From: Pedobacter sp. HDW13
Lineage (GTDB): Bacteria > Bacteroidota > Bacteroidia > Sphingobacteriales > Sphingobacteriaceae
Assembly: GCF_011303555.1 (NCBI RefSeq)
Contig: NZ_CP049868.1
Location: 1,984,001-2,048,000 of the forward strand
DNA: 64,000 nucleotides
Direction: 5' to 3'
How positions within the stretch are numbered: the stretch's first letter is position 1; each line of letters begins with the position of its first letter. Made by a program: the position numbers and the translations under genes. Below are positions 8,270 through 17,800 of the stretch, in pieces. The notes below the pieces were generated by a model. The model made no database searches, was not told where the DNA came from, and saw only the letters and a list, made by a program, of their open reading frames with translations.

Positions 8270-8731
8270 TTATTGATTTTGCTTCTCTATCGGAGGCGCA
8301 GATAGCAATCCTTTAATATCGCTCTCAACTTCTTCCTCTCCTTTTTTCTTTTTCTTATTTTTTTGGCTTTTTCCGCTTAAACGCTCTTCAATAACTTTAT
8401 CGTATTCAAGCTGTTGCTCTGGTCTTAATACATTCCGAATGTTTTTGCTGGTCTCGTTCTGAAGTTTATAGAATTTATCTACATCTTCCTCTTTCGAGTT
8501 GCCCGCCTGCTGCCGTTTAATTAAATCAGCCTGCTCTTTAGCCTGGTTATAGGTAAAGCTATATATCACACTTTTTTGCGTACCATTTAGTTTTAACCTT
8601 TTATCCAGTTCATCTACATTCTTTTGGGCAATTTCTGTAGGGGTGGGCATCTTATTCTGTTGCGCACGCACCAAACCGTTTATACCAATCAGAATTACCA
8701 ATAAAATTACAAGCCTTTTCATGTTAAACAT
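8270..8731 (-). CDS. Secreted helical protein, Spy/CpxP-like
   Basis: A 153-residue protein with a signal peptide (MKRLVILLVILIGINGLVRAQ after a possible MFN start). The body is mostly helical and charged, with LRPEQQLEYDKVIEE, which resembles the LTxxQ-type repeat of Spy/CpxP-like periplasmic proteins. A lysine-rich stretch (KSQKNKKKKKGEEE) precedes the C-terminus. A role as a small periplasmic chaperone or stress protein is a guess from the layout only. The second Met (MKRL) may be the true start. Confidence 0.6.
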   Translation of the reverse strand: MFNMKRLVILLVILIGINGLVRAQQNKMPTPTEIAQKNVDELDKRLKLNGTQKSVIYSFTYNQAKEQADLIKRQQAGNSKEEDVDKFYKLQNETSKNIRNVLRPEQQLEYDKVIEERLSGKSQKNKKKKKGEEEVESDIKGLLSAPPIEKQNQ

Positions 8732-8767
8732 TTAATATGTGCGAAGTTACTCAATTATCTTAAAACA

Positions 8768-8797
8768 AGAAAGTCCCGATTTACACCGGGACTTTCT
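8768..8797 (-). terminator. Terminator after sod
   Basis: Perfect 11-bp stem AGAAAGTCCCG/CGGGACTTTCT with an eight-base loop, just past the superoxide dismutase stop on the minus strand and followed by a moderately U-rich run. The loop text CCGATTTACA recurs in the carB terminator. Confidence 0.8.
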
Positions 8798-8817
8798 AAA
8801 ATTTTATTGGGTTTTAA

Positions 8818-9426
8818 TTACAATGCTTTTTTGTAAAGCTCAGCAACTGCATCCCAGTTAATCACGTTCCAGATTGCCGCTAAGTAATCAGGACGTTTGT
8901 TTTGATATTTTAAGTAGTAGGCGTGTTCCCAAACATCGATACCCAAAATCGGGGTACCTTTTACTTCAGCGATATCCATTAAAGGATTATCCTGGTTTGG
9001 AGTAGAAGAAACCTGAAGTTTTTTATCAGCACTTACTGATAACCATGCCCAACCTGAACCAAAACGGGTTGCACCAGCTTCCTGTAATTTAGTTTTAAGC
9101 TCAGCAAACGAACCAAAAGTTTCGTTAATAGCTTTAGCTAAATCGCCAGTTGGCTCGCCACCTTTATTTGGACCTAAAATGTTCCAGAATAAAGAGTGGT
9201 TATAGTGGCCACCACCATTATTTCTAACAGCAGCAGGGAATTTTGAAATATTTTTTACAACGTCTTCGATTTTAGCAGTTGCCTCAGGTTTACCTTCTAA
9301 TGCTTTGTTTAGGTTGGTAACATAAGCCTGGTGGTGTTTATCATGGTGGATTTCCATGGTAGTTTTATCAATATGCGGTTCTAATGCATCGGTTGCGTAG
9401 TGTAACGCAGGTAATTCAAAAGCCAT
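8818..9426 (-). CDS. sodA: Superoxide dismutase, Mn-type signature
   Basis: Converts superoxide to peroxide and oxygen in the cytoplasm. Of 202 residues, the metal ligands are visible as H27, H77 ([10 protein letters not shown]), D164 and H168 (DVWEHAYY). The residues that usually separate Mn from Fe enzymes are of Mn type: the GGH context at 72-74 and Q145 in TPNQDNPLM, where Fe enzymes carry a Gln earlier. Many Bacteroidota enzymes are cambialistic, so metal use should be tested. It is flanked by its own promoter and terminator, so it is likely monocistronic. Confidence 0.95.
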   Translation of the reverse strand: MAFELPALHYATDALEPHIDKTTMEIHHDKHHQAYVTNLNKALEGKPEATAKIEDVVKNISKFPAAVRNNGGGHYNHSLFWNILGPNKGGEPTGDLAKAINETFGSFAELKTKLQEAGATRFGSGWAWLSVSADKKLQVSSTPNQDNPLMDIAEVKGTPILGIDVWEHAYYLKYQNKRPDYLAAIWNVINWDAVAELYKKAL

Positions 9427-9465
9427 AATATGTTATGTTTAAAGATTTAAAAATGTTTCTTGTAG

Positions 9466-9473
9466 CAAATATA
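9466..9473 (-). promoter_or_regulatory. -7 box for sod
   Basis: TATATTTG on the minus strand is an exact TAnnTTTG match, about 40 bases before the start codon. Confidence 0.55.
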
Positions 9474-9699
9474 ACATTAGAACGTTAAGATTTGTTCATG
9501 TTATTATCATCAAATGGTTTTCTTTGGAAAGTTGTAATAATGGAAAAGTTGAAAGTTATGACAATCAAGACGATAAGCACTGTTTATTCTGGAGATAAAA
9601 AATGGTTCATTATTGATAGTTAGATTTCATCTATTTGATTCGTTTATAAGCCACGTGGCTATTGACCATTAACTACCAACTAATTATTGACCGCAGAAC

Positions 9700-10167
9700 C
9701 TATCTCTTTTTGACGAAGAACCCCTTCATCAATGCCGCACATTCCTCTGCCATTACGCCGCCTTTCAATACCGTTTTAGGATGAAGTAAACTTGCGCCTT
9801 TTGAAATAAAGCCTCTTTTTTCTTCCCTGGCGCCGTAAACAATGCGGCCAACCTGTGTCCAGTAACTTGCGCCAGCACACATTACACAAGGCTCGATGGT
9901 TACATATAAAGTACAGTCTCTTAAATATTTGCCACCAATGGTTTGTGCTGCAGAGGTAAAAGCCTGCATTTCGGCATGGGCAGTTACATCGTTAAAGCGC
10001 TCGGTTAAATTATAACCACGACCAATAATCCTGTTTTTACTTACCACTATCGCCCCAATCGGAATCTCATCTTCGGCCAAAGCTTTTTTAGCTTCTTCGA
10101 GCGCCAGCTTCATGTAATGAATATCTTCCGCTTCAGGATTGGTATCTTCGAAATTATAAAAACTCAT
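9700..10167 (-). CDS. tadA: tRNA-adenosine deaminase-like nucleoside deaminase
   Basis: A zinc-dependent deaminase of the CDA superfamily. It would convert A34 to inosine in tRNA-Arg, although guanine deaminases share the fold. The zinc site is complete: HAEM (His ligand plus catalytic Glu) and PCVMCAGA (two Cys ligands). The frame is open up to 10203, but the ATG at 10167 (MSFYNFEDTNPEAED) fits better than the 12-residue-longer start. The C-terminal ending (GFFVKKR) is basic, as in TadA. The 273 bases between it and sod hold only word-repeat-like AT-rich DNA. Confidence 0.85.
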   Translation of the reverse strand: MSFYNFEDTNPEAEDIHYMKLALEEAKKALAEDEIPIGAIVVSKNRIIGRGYNLTERFNDVTAHAEMQAFTSAAQTIGGKYLRDCTLYVTIEPCVMCAGASYWTQVGRIVYGAREEKRGFISKGASLLHPKTVLKGGVMAEECAALMKGFFVKKR

Positions 10168-10239
10168 GGCGTAAAGATAGGGTAACACTTCCGAAGTTTC
10201 CAAAAGCTAAAGTGCTGGCGCCCTAGAAAGGCGTGAATG

Positions 10240-10575
10240 TTAAATCAGCTTACTTCCGTTAGGTACTTTACGCTCAACGGCTGTGAGTACAATATCTCCG
10301 CTCTCGTCGGCAAAGCCAGTTACCAAAAATTCTGACATAAATTTACCAATCTGTTTTTTAGGAAAATTAGTCACCGCCACAATCTGTTTACCAGGCAATT
10401 CAGCTAATGTATAATGTTTGGTTATTTGAGCACTGCTCATTTTTATTCCAAATTCACCAAAATCGACCTTAACTTTATAAGCAGGCCTTCGGGCCTCGGG
10501 AAATTCGAAGGCTTCTAAAATAGTACCAACCCTTAATTCAACTTTTTCGAAATCATCCCAGCTAATCTCTTGCAT
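10240..10575 (-). CDS. csaA: tRNA-binding / chaperone-like protein CsaA
   Basis: A 111-residue stand-alone OB-fold tRNA-binding domain, related to the C-terminal domain of methionyl-tRNA synthetase. It has the usual CsaA order: VELRVGTILEAFEFPEARRPAYKVKVDFG, then KMSSAQI, then VTNFPKKQIGKFMSEFLVTGF. B. subtilis CsaA has a secretion-related chaperone activity and binds tRNA. The physiological role in Bacteroidota is unclear. Length and start match the family exactly. Confidence 0.9.
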   Translation of the reverse strand: MQEISWDDFEKVELRVGTILEAFEFPEARRPAYKVKVDFGEFGIKMSSAQITKHYTLAELPGKQIVAVTNFPKKQIGKFMSEFLVTGFADESGDIVLTAVERKVPNGSKLI

Positions 10576-10710
10576 AACTTAATTCTAAATGTGTAAAAAA
10601 CAAAAATATAAATTCCCGTGTAAATCTGCTTGTGATACAATTAAATGAAAGAAATGTTACTCTAACCATTTATCTCAACACATGCTTCAGGTGCTGATTT
10701 TTATAAAAAA

Positions 10711-10741
10711 TTTGCGTTTTATATTTTATCATCTATCTTTA
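10711..10741 (+). promoter_or_regulatory. Promoter of the xylose operon
   Basis: TTTG at 10711-10714 (-33) and TATCTTTA at 10734-10741 (-7) are 19 bases apart, a good fit to the Bacteroidota primary promoter. The LacI-type operator overlaps the -7 box and the start region. Confidence 0.55.
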
Positions 10742-10758
10742 TGCAACCGTTTGCATAA
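10739..10758. promoter_or_regulatory. LacI-family operator before xylB
   Basis: TTATGCAACCGTTTGCATAA is a near-perfect palindrome. Its core TGCAACCGTTTGCA fits the LacI-family consensus TGnAAnCGnTTnCA at every fixed position. It overlaps the predicted -7 box, so a bound repressor would block transcription. No LacI-type gene lies in the window. Confidence 0.75.
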
Positions 10759-10784
10759 ACCAAATATAAAATTAATTTAAAACC

Positions 10785-12269
10785 ATGTATTTATTAGGGA
10801 TTGATTTAGGAACTTCATCTATTAAAGTTGCACTTGTAGAAGTTGCAACGCAAAAAAAAGTGGTTACAGCACAATATCCGGAAGAAGAAACTCCAATCAA
10901 ATCATTAAAACCGGGCTGGGCAGAACAATCGCCAAACGAGTGGTGGCAAAATGTACAGCAAGCCATTTTAAAATTGAATGCAACCGGCCTGTTTAATCCT
11001 AAAGATATCAGTGCTATAGGCATTGCCTACCAGATGCATGGTTTAGTTGTGGTAGATAAAGATCAGCAGGTATTGCGCGATAGCATTATTTGGTGCGATA
11101 GCAGGGCAGTTGAACTGGGCAACCAGGCTTTTGAAGCTATTGGCCAGGAGAAATCGTTAAAGCACCTGCTCAATTCACCGGGTAATTTCACAGCTTCTAA
11201 GCTGGCCTGGGTAAAAGCAAATGAGCCGGATGTTTACACTAAGATCGACAAAATTATGCTCCCTGGCGATTATATTGCCATGAAATTAACCGGAGTCATT
11301 ACCACCAGTATCTCGGCACTTTCTGAAGGTATTTTCTGGGATTTTGAACAGCATGAAATCTCGAAAGACGTAATGAACTATTACGGCCTCAGCAATAACC
11401 TGATTCCTGAAGTAAAACCATTGTTCTCCAGCCACGGACTTTTAAAAGAAGATATTGCTAAGCACCTTGGTTTAACAACAGGCATTCCGGTGGCTTACAA
11501 ATCGGGCGACCAGCCCAATAACGCACTTTCTTTAAATGTGTTAAAGCCTGGTGAAGTAGCTGCTACCGCCGGAACATCTGGTGTTATTTACGGCGTAAGC
11601 AACGACCTGACCTGCGATCAACAATCGAGAGTAAACACTTTTGCGCATGTAACTTACACCGAAGCACAAAAGCACACTGGCGTTTTGCTTTGCATTAACG
11701 GCACCGGCAGCATGTACAGGTGGGCAAAACATACTTTCGCTCCAAATTCAACCTATGCGGCATTAAACAACTTAGCAGCAAGCGCACCAATTGGCAGCAA
11801 CGGCTTAAAAGTACTTGCCTTTGGCAACGGCGCCGAACGCATGTTAAACAATCAGTATACTGGCGCACAACTATTGTGTATCGATTTAAACACCCATACA
11901 CAAGCCGATATTTTCAGAGCTGTGCAGGAAGGCATTGCCTTTTCATTCCGATATGGATTAGATATTATGAGGGAAAACGGCATGAGGCCGCAGGTAATAA
12001 GGGCAGGTAAGGCCAACCTATTTTTAAGTGATGTTTTTGCCCAAACCTTTGTCGATGTAACAGGCATCCCGGTAGAACTTTATGAAAACGATGGCAGTGT
12101 TGGTGCAGCCTTAGGGGCAGGCATTGGAGCTGGGATTTTCAGTAGCGCAGAAGAAGCTTTTAAACAACATGAGGCTATTAAAACATTAACACCTCAAAAC
12201 AGTGAAGTATACGAACCAATTTATCAGGATTGGAAAACCATATTAATAGAACAATTAGTAATGAGTTAA
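10785..12269 (+). CDS. xylB: Xylulokinase
   Basis: Phosphorylates D-xylulose to xylulose-5-phosphate, the second step of the xylose isomerase pathway. A 494-residue FGGY-family kinase: N-terminal phosphate-binding GIDLGTSSIKVALVE, catalytic Asp in KSGDQPNNAL, ATP-site GTSGVIYG, and late LFLSDVFAQ and DGSVGAALGAG. The motif YQMHGLVVVD (residues 81-90) is the xylulokinase-type substrate loop. It is first in the operon with xylA, 76 bases apart, and preceded by a promoter with a LacI-type operator. Confidence 0.93.
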   Translation: MYLLGIDLGTSSIKVALVEVATQKKVVTAQYPEEETPIKSLKPGWAEQSPNEWWQNVQQAILKLNATGLFNPKDISAIGIAYQMHGLVVVDKDQQVLRDSIIWCDSRAVELGNQAFEAIGQEKSLKHLLNSPGNFTASKLAWVKANEPDVYTKIDKIMLPGDYIAMKLTGVITTSISALSEGIFWDFEQHEISKDVMNYYGLSNNLIPEVKPLFSSHGLLKEDIAKHLGLTTGIPVAYKSGDQPNNALSLNVLKPGEVAATAGTSGVIYGVSNDLTCDQQSRVNTFAHVTYTEAQKHTGVLLCINGTGSMYRWAKHTFAPNSTYAALNNLAASAPIGSNGLKVLAFGNGAERMLNNQYTGAQLLCIDLNTHTQADIFRAVQEGIAFSFRYGLDIMRENGMRPQVIRAGKANLFLSDVFAQTFVDVTGIPVELYENDGSVGAALGAGIGAGIFSSAEEAFKQHEAIKTLTPQNSEVYEPIYQDWKTILIEQLVMS

Positions 12270-12345
12270 TGGTTAATAGCGCATAGCCACAATGGCAATT
12301 AACTATCAACCAAAAAACCATCAACAAAAAAAACAAATAAACACC

Positions 12346-13677
12346 ATGACAAGAGTAGTAACAGGAGTGAAAGAATTTTTCAAAGGTATTGATCAGATTC
12401 AATTCGAGGGCTTAGAAAGCGACAACCCATTAGCGTTTAGATGGTATGATGCCAATAAAATAGTGGCGGGAAAAACCATGACAGAGCATTTTAAATTTGC
12501 CTGTTCATACTGGCATTCATTTAATGGCAACGGTGCCGATCCATTTGGTGGTGCAACACATATTTTTCCCTGGGATGAAAAGAAAGATGCTGTAGAAAGG
12601 GCAAAAGACAAAATGGATGCTGCTTTTGAATTTATTACCAAAATGCAGATTCCTTATTATTGTTTCCACGATGTGGATGTAGTAGACTATGGTGATGACA
12701 TTGCAGAAAACGAACGCAGGCTTGAAGCGCTGGTGGCCTATGCCAAACAAAAACAAGCCGAAAGTGGCGTGAAGTTACTTTGGGGAACCGCCAATTTGTT
12801 CAGCCATAAACGCTATATGAACGGTGCCTCTACCAATCCAGATTTCCACGTACTGGCACACGGCGCAGCGCAGGTTAAAGCCGCCCTTGACGCAACAATT
12901 GCCCTTGGAGGTGAAAACTATGTATTTTGGGGAGGGAGAGAGGGTTACATGAGCCTGTTAAACACAAATATGAAACGCGAACAGGAGCATTTGGCAAGGT
13001 TTTTACATACTGCCAAAGATTATGCCCGTAAACAAGGTTTTAAAGGTACATTCTTTATCGAGCCTAAGCCATGTGAGCCATCTAAACACCAGTATGATTA
13101 TGATGCGGCTACAGTTAGGGGCTTTTTGCAGCAATACGATTTATTAAACGACTTTAAATTAAACCTGGAGGTTAACCATGCGACTTTGGCAGGCCATACT
13201 TTCCAGCACGAACTACAGGTTGCGGTAGATACCGGCTTACTAGGTTCAATCGATGCCAACCGTGGCGATTACCAAAACGGCTGGGATACCGATCAGTTCC
13301 CGAACGACATTAATGAACTGACCGAAGCGATGCTGATCATTTTAGAAGGCGGCGGCCTGCAAGGTGGTGGTGTAAACTTCGATGCTAAAATCCGTCGTAA
13401 CTCTACCGATCCAAAAGATTTATTTTACGCACATGTAGGTGGTATGGATATTTTTGCCCGAGCACTGATAACCGCCGATGCTATTTTACAGAAATCGGAC
13501 TACAAAAAAACAAGGACCGACCGTTATGCTTCGTTCGATAGTGGCAAAGGAGCAGAGTTTGAGCAGGGTAAACTAAGTTTAGAAGATTTAAGAAATTACG
13601 CAGCAGAAAACGGCGAGCCGGAAGTACGCAGCGGTAAACAAGAGTATCTGGAAAATTTAATTAACAGGTACATCTAA
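12346..13677 (+). CDS. xylA: Xylose isomerase, long (class II) type
   Basis: Converts D-xylose to D-xylulose in a metal-dependent reaction. The frame is open from 12292, but ATG 12346 ([15 protein letters not shown]) gives the usual class II start and 443 residues. Catalytic and metal motifs are present: [54 protein letters not shown] and [13 protein letters not shown]. It is downstream of xylB and upstream of a sodium/sugar symporter with its own promoter-like signals, so xylB-xylA-transporter form one functional block. Confidence 0.96.
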   Translation: MTRVVTGVKEFFKGIDQIQFEGLESDNPLAFRWYDANKIVAGKTMTEHFKFACSYWHSFNGNGADPFGGATHIFPWDEKKDAVERAKDKMDAAFEFITKMQIPYYCFHDVDVVDYGDDIAENERRLEALVAYAKQKQAESGVKLLWGTANLFSHKRYMNGASTNPDFHVLAHGAAQVKAALDATIALGGENYVFWGGREGYMSLLNTNMKREQEHLARFLHTAKDYARKQGFKGTFFIEPKPCEPSKHQYDYDAATVRGFLQQYDLLNDFKLNLEVNHATLAGHTFQHELQVAVDTGLLGSIDANRGDYQNGWDTDQFPNDINELTEAMLIILEGGGLQGGGVNFDAKIRRNSTDPKDLFYAHVGGMDIFARALITADAILQKSDYKKTRTDRYASFDSGKGAEFEQGKLSLEDLRNYAAENGEPEVRSGKQEYLENLINRYI

Positions 13678-13741
13678 TTGCAGGCTAAAAGATTAGGTTA
13701 CAAAATAATAAATGTCAATTTAACATTTTATAACAAAAAAA

Positions 13742-13774
13742 TTTGAAATTTAACTAATGATTTTATTACATTTA
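13742..13774 (+). promoter_or_regulatory. Promoter before the sugar symporter
   Basis: TTTG at 13742-13745 and TACATTTA at 13767-13774, 21 bases apart, upstream of the symporter start. This suggests a second promoter inside the xylose block. Confidence 0.4.
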
Positions 13775-13802
13775 GCCCTCTAAACCAAATAACTTATCTT
13801 AA

Positions 13803-15470
13803 ATGAAAGTAACAGATTACATTATTTTTCTAGCCTACTTTGCCATTGTAGCAATTTATGGTTTTTGGATTTACCATCGTAAGAAGCAAACGCAGATGAG
13901 CAGTAAGGATTATTTCCTTGCAGAAGGTTCACTTACCTGGTGGGCAATTGGTACATCGTTAATTGCTTCGAACATTAGTGCTGAGCAATTTGTAGCAATG
14001 AGTGGTGACGGATTTAAAATGGGATTAGCTATTTCTACTTACGAATGGATGGCAGCTGCAACATTGGTAATTGTTGCTACATTTTTTATTCCGGTATATC
14101 TTAAAAACAAGATATACACCATGCCACAATTTCTAAGTCAACGTTACAATGGTACTGTTGCAATGATTATGGCAGTGTTTTGGTTGTTATTGTATGTTGT
14201 CGTTAACTTAACCTCAATCTTATATTTAGGTGCATTAGCTGTAAGCAGTATTTCGGGTATTGGATTCTGGTATTGTATGATGGGCTTAGCCATTTTTGCT
14301 GTAATTATAGCATTAGGTGGTATGAAAGTAATTGGTTATACAGATGTAATCCAGGTAGCATTCTTAATTTTCGGTGGTTTAGCCACAACTTATCTGGCAC
14401 TTAATTTAGTGAGTGATCACTTTGGCGGAAACGGAGTATTGGATGGTTTAGCCTTCTTAAGAGAAAAAGCGCCCGACCATTTCCACATGATATTTAAGAA
14501 AGACAGTGCCAATTATGCTTCCTTGCCGGGTATGACTGTACTACTTGGAGGGATGTGGATTGTAAACTTAAACTATTGGGGCTGTAACCAGTATATCACC
14601 CAACGTGCATTAGGTGCTGATTTAAAAACTGCAAGAGCAGGTATTTTATTTGCTGCCTTTTTAAAGCTTTTAATGCCGTTAATCGTGGTTTTACCGGGTA
14701 TCGCTGTTTACATGTTGTATCAGGAAAAAACAGGTATTGATGTAAACTCAATGATGCCGGGTGGCGAGCTTCGTCCGGACAGGGCTTACCCTACTTTATT
14801 GAATATCTTACCAACAGGATTAAAAGGTTTATCTTTTGCGGCCTTAACTGCTGCAATTGTGGCCTCGTTAGCGGGTAAAATCAATAGTATCTCTACCATT
14901 TTCACTTTAGATATCTTTAAAAAACACATTAATACAGAAGCCAGCGAGCGTAAACTTGTAAGAACCGGCCGCACTGTAGTAATTGTTGCAATGGCTATCG
15001 CAATCGCCATTTCACCTTTCTTAGGTATCGATAAAAAAGGTGGTTTCGAATTTATTCAGGAATACACTGGTTTTGTAAGTCCGGGTATTTTCGCCATGTT
15101 TATTTTGGGTTTCTTCTGGAAAAAAACAACTTCAAATGCAGCTTTATTTGCTACAATTGGTGGTTTTGGTTTATCAGTATTGTTAAAATTCTTACCAGGA
15201 ATGATGGATTTATCTTTCCTACACGATTTCGGATTCTCGGTAGCCAACGCAGATGGAATTTACGAAATACCTTTCTTAGATAGAATGGGTTTTGTATTTG
15301 TAATTTGTATCGTTGTGATGTATGCCATTAGTATGTTCGAAAACAGCAAAGGCGATAAATCACATGGTTTAGAAGTAGATACAAGTATGTTCAAAGTTCA
15401 TCCATCATTTGCAGTTGGATCGCTGTTAGTGTGCGGAATTTTAGTTGCACTTTACTCTATTTTCTGGTAA
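13803..15470 (+). CDS. Sodium/solute symporter (SSS), probable xylose transporter
   Basis: A 555-residue inner-membrane transporter of the SSS family close to vSGLT-type sodium/sugar carriers. About 14 hydrophobic segments are visible. Family marks include TSLIASNISAEQFVAMSGDGF near residues 52-72, AGKINSISTIFTLDIF and ITQRALGADLKTARAG. Proton or sodium coupling cannot be proven from sequence. Placement directly after xylB-xylA makes D-xylose the likely substrate. A strong intrinsic terminator follows within 25 bases. Confidence 0.85.
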   Translation: MKVTDYIIFLAYFAIVAIYGFWIYHRKKQTQMSSKDYFLAEGSLTWWAIGTSLIASNISAEQFVAMSGDGFKMGLAISTYEWMAAATLVIVATFFIPVYLKNKIYTMPQFLSQRYNGTVAMIMAVFWLLLYVVVNLTSILYLGALAVSSISGIGFWYCMMGLAIFAVIIALGGMKVIGYTDVIQVAFLIFGGLATTYLALNLVSDHFGGNGVLDGLAFLREKAPDHFHMIFKKDSANYASLPGMTVLLGGMWIVNLNYWGCNQYITQRALGADLKTARAGILFAAFLKLLMPLIVVLPGIAVYMLYQEKTGIDVNSMMPGGELRPDRAYPTLLNILPTGLKGLSFAALTAAIVASLAGKINSISTIFTLDIFKKHINTEASERKLVRTGRTVVIVAMAIAIAISPFLGIDKKGGFEFIQEYTGFVSPGIFAMFILGFFWKKTTSNAALFATIGGFGLSVLLKFLPGMMDLSFLHDFGFSVANADGIYEIPFLDRMGFVFVICIVVMYAISMFENSKGDKSHGLEVDTSMFKVHPSFAVGSLLVCGILVALYSIFW

Positions 15471-15491
15471 AATTAAAAATCAAGAATATGC

Positions 15492-15527
15492 AAAAGGCTC
15501 GCAATGAAAATTGTGAGCCTTTTTTTA
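15492..15527 (+). terminator. Terminator after the sugar symporter
   Basis: Stem AAGGCTCGCAAT/ATTGTGAGCCTT (one G-U pair) closed by a GAAA tetraloop and followed by a T run. It closes the xylose block. Because it lies inside the upstream extension of the next open frame, it shows that frame does not start at 15504. Confidence 0.9.
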
Positions 15528-15572
15528 TTAACAGGAATTGGTAACTTTATTAAACAGGTTAATTGCTATGTT

Positions 15573-15949
15573 ATGAAAGCACCCGATTATTACCAACCCA
15601 TAATGCCTTACCTCTGCATTAAGGATGCGAGCCAATTTATTGATTTCATTAAAACTGTTTTTGATGCTGAGATTAAGTTAATTGTACCGCGTGAGGATGG
15701 AAGTACCATGCACGCTGAAGCCACGATTGATAAAGGCACAATTATGTTTACGCAGGCCAACGAAATGTATTCGCCCTATGGCTCGGCTTTGTTTATTTTT
15801 CGCCCAGGGCAATGGCATTTTACGATAAGGCTATGGCAAACGGAGCAACCTCGGTACAAGAGCCTGATGAAAGGGATTATGGCTTAAGTGCTGGTTTTAC
15901 CGATGCCTGGCACAACACCTGGTGGTTAGCTGTTCCTGATGAGGAATAA
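15573..15949 (+). pseudogene. VOC (glyoxalase/bleomycin-resistance) family protein, frameshifted
   Basis: A vicinal-oxygen-chelate fold protein. The start at ATG 15573 (MKAPDYYQPIMPYLCIKDAS) is preferred because the longer frame includes a terminator. The first part runs to YSPYGSALFIF and then goes out of frame. Past the break the other frame reads MAFYDKAMANGATSVQEPDE, then GFTDAWHNTWWLAVPDEE, the normal VOC C-terminus. Adding one T to the T5 run at 15796-15800 gives IFSPRAMAFYDK and an intact protein of about 125 residues. The family includes enzymes and resistance proteins; function is unknown. A one-base sequencing error is a real possibility. Confidence 0.85.
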
Positions 15950-15973
15950 TTAATTGGCTGATTACCACTATTT

Positions 15974-16037
15974 CGGTCGGCGATGATACCTACCGATAAC
16001 GTAATTATATGGCTCATGGAGACACAGCCAATGGCGC
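15974..16037. repeat. Paired-hairpin intergenic element, copy a
   Basis: Two stems: CGGT...ACCG (15974-15995), with GATGATACC inside, and TGGCT...AGCCA (16010-16030), with loop core GGAGACAC, followed by ATGGCGC. The order and text align with the element at 41397-41457, although the stem bases differ. Confidence 0.6.
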
Positions 16038-16041
16038 GTAA

Positions 16042-16425
16042 TTACTGTGCACAAGGGCCGTCAGGAATTTCCTTACTGATTTTTAAGACTTTGGTAACTA
16101 CCAACGTCGAATCAAAATCAGCCGAAACCATAGAAGTATCAGATTTGGCAAAAAAACCTTCCAGTTCTACGTAAACAGGCTCGTACGGTTTTTCGAAACC
16201 CAGATTACTGTAAGATAGCTCAAGGGTTCTTACGCTATCTTTAACCCAGTATTCGCGACCATCTTCGCAAAGAGTAAACGATTTCATTTCGGGGCCAAAA
16301 CTATATAAACCCTTAACCGTTTTCAGGTTACTATTCTCTCCCTCGGCATTATCTTTTCTATTACAAGCGGTAACCGCTACGCCAAGGAGCACAACAAATA
16401 CAAAAGCTTGCTTAAATAACTTCAT
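16042..16425 (-). CDS. Lipoprotein, hypothetical (NlpE-like tail)
   Basis: A 127-residue protein with a lipoprotein signal (MKLFKQAFVFVVLLGVAVTAC, lipid cysteine at residue 21). The mature part begins RKDNAEGENS, then has LKTVKGLYSFGPEMKSFTLCEDG and LEGFFAKSDTS, which resemble the short beta-barrel domain of NlpE-like lipoproteins. The name is only tentative. It starts one base past the stop of the permease gene upstream on the same strand, so the two are probably cotranscribed. It likely sits in the cell envelope. Confidence 0.6.
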   Translation of the reverse strand: MKLFKQAFVFVVLLGVAVTACNRKDNAEGENSNLKTVKGLYSFGPEMKSFTLCEDGREYWVKDSVRTLELSYSNLGFEKPYEPVYVELEGFFAKSDTSMVSADFDSTLVVTKVLKISKEIPDGPCAQ

Positions 16426-16426
16426 T

Positions 16427-17662
16427 TTATATGGTTTGATTTATTTGATCGATCTTTTTAACACTTAAATTGGATGACAAAGCAGATGCCAAAAATGAGA
16501 AGATGCCTACAGTAACAAAAACTAAAACAAAATCTTTCCATTTCAACCCTATTGGATAAGCACTTACCAGGGTTTTATGCTCATCTTCACCCATCTTTAT
16601 AAAGCCATAAGTATGTTGGAAATAGTAGAAAATAACTCCGATTATTAAGCCAAGCACGCAGCCCGACATGGTAATCATCATCCCTTCGAATAAAAATATA
16701 CGTTTTATTAACTTTTTTCCGGCACCCAGGCTACTCAAAATTGCCACATCTTTTACCTTATCAATCACCAACATGGTTAACGAGCCTATGATATTAAATA
16801 TAGCAATAATCAGGATAAAAGTAAGAATAATATATACTGCCCATTTTTCGGTGTTTAGAATGTGGTAGAGCGATTTATTCTGCTCTGCCTGATTCCTCAC
16901 CTCATAATCCTTTCCGGTCCTTTCAATCACTTCATTTTGAAAGCGGTCTACATCCGTGCCCGGCTGCAGATTGATCTCAATAGCCGACACTTTTTTATCT
17001 TCGCCAAGCAACTCACGGGCAAAATCGAGCGGAACAATAATGCCATTATCAAAATCCTGCTGCACTTCAAAAACCCCGCTTACCCGGATACTTTTTGCTA
17101 CAAAATCGTCGGCTGGATTGATATTGTTCACCGAAATATCCTTTTTGGGCGAATAAATTTCCAGTTCGGTAAAGGGATCAACAGTATTAACGGCCAGATA
17201 GCTCTGTAAAGCCGAGCCAATTACTGCGCTGGCTCCACTGCTATTGTGCAAAACAAAACGGCCTTCTTTTATCGTACTATCGAGTTTGTTGTTTTTTAAG
17301 TAATCGAAGCTAACTCCCTTAACCATGCCCACAGCCTGCTTATTGTTGTATTTTAACAAGGCATTTTCCTGTAGCACCTCTGTAAAAGTATAAACTGCCT
17401 TATTTTGCCTCAACTGGTTAAAATAGGTAGTATTGGGGTCAAACGTCTTTCCTTTAGCCGGTGTAATGGCAATTTGAGGGGTAATGGTATCGAACATACT
17501 CAACACTACTGTCTCTAAACCATTAAAAACCGACAAAATGATAATTAACGCGGCACTACCTACCATTACGCCTACCATCGATATACCCGAAATCAGGTTG
17601 ATGGCATTGGTAGATTTTTTGGCAAAAAGATACCTTTTGGCGATATAGAAAGATGTGTTCAC
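16427..17662 (-). CDS. LolC/LolE/FtsX-type ABC transporter permease
   Basis: A 411-residue inner-membrane permease of the MacB/LolC/FtsX class. It starts with FYIAKRYLFAKKSTNAINLISGISM, as in lipoprotein-releasing LolC/E proteins, and has one early membrane helix (about 20-45). A large periplasmic domain follows (about 46-270). Three C-terminal helices come last, in the FtsX fold (IILTFILIIAIFNIIGSLTML and onward). It would work with an ATPase encoded elsewhere (LolD-like). In Bacteroidota it is annotated as an ABC permease without proven lipoprotein export. A lipoprotein gene follows it directly. Confidence 0.85.
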   Translation of the reverse strand: MNTSFYIAKRYLFAKKSTNAINLISGISMVGVMVGSAALIIILSVFNGLETVVLSMFDTITPQIAITPAKGKTFDPNTTYFNQLRQNKAVYTFTEVLQENALLKYNNKQAVGMVKGVSFDYLKNNKLDSTIKEGRFVLHNSSGASAVIGSALQSYLAVNTVDPFTELEIYSPKKDISVNNINPADDFVAKSIRVSGVFEVQQDFDNGIIVPLDFARELLGEDKKVSAIEINLQPGTDVDRFQNEVIERTGKDYEVRNQAEQNKSLYHILNTEKWAVYIILTFILIIAIFNIIGSLTMLVIDKVKDVAILSSLGAGKKLIKRIFLFEGMMITMSGCVLGLIIGVIFYYFQHTYGFIKMGEDEHKTLVSAYPIGLKWKDFVLVFVTVGIFSFLASALSSNLSVKKIDQINQTI

Positions 17663-17708
17663 TGCGGTAAAGATAGTTAAAATGTAATATGGATGATGTG
17701 AGATGGAA

Positions 17709-17800
17709 GATGTAAAATGAATAGCCCCATCAACCCTTTTCCATTTTACATCAAAAAAAGTATAGTCCCATCATTCCTTTTCCATCTTCCATTTTACGTC
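17709..17800. repeat. ATTTTACATC word repeats between permease and MBL genes
   Basis: GATGTAAAATG (17709-17719) is the inverse of CATTTTACATC (17742-17752), and a near-copy CATTTTACGTC lies at 17790-17800. The latter two copies are each followed by a run of A. This is low-complexity intergenic word-repeat DNA. Confidence 0.6.

Noticed and set aside
15504..15572. Upstream extension of the VOC frame as a signal peptide
   Set aside because: The hydrophobic stretch is encoded by the terminator of the symporter gene, and the family begins at 15573.
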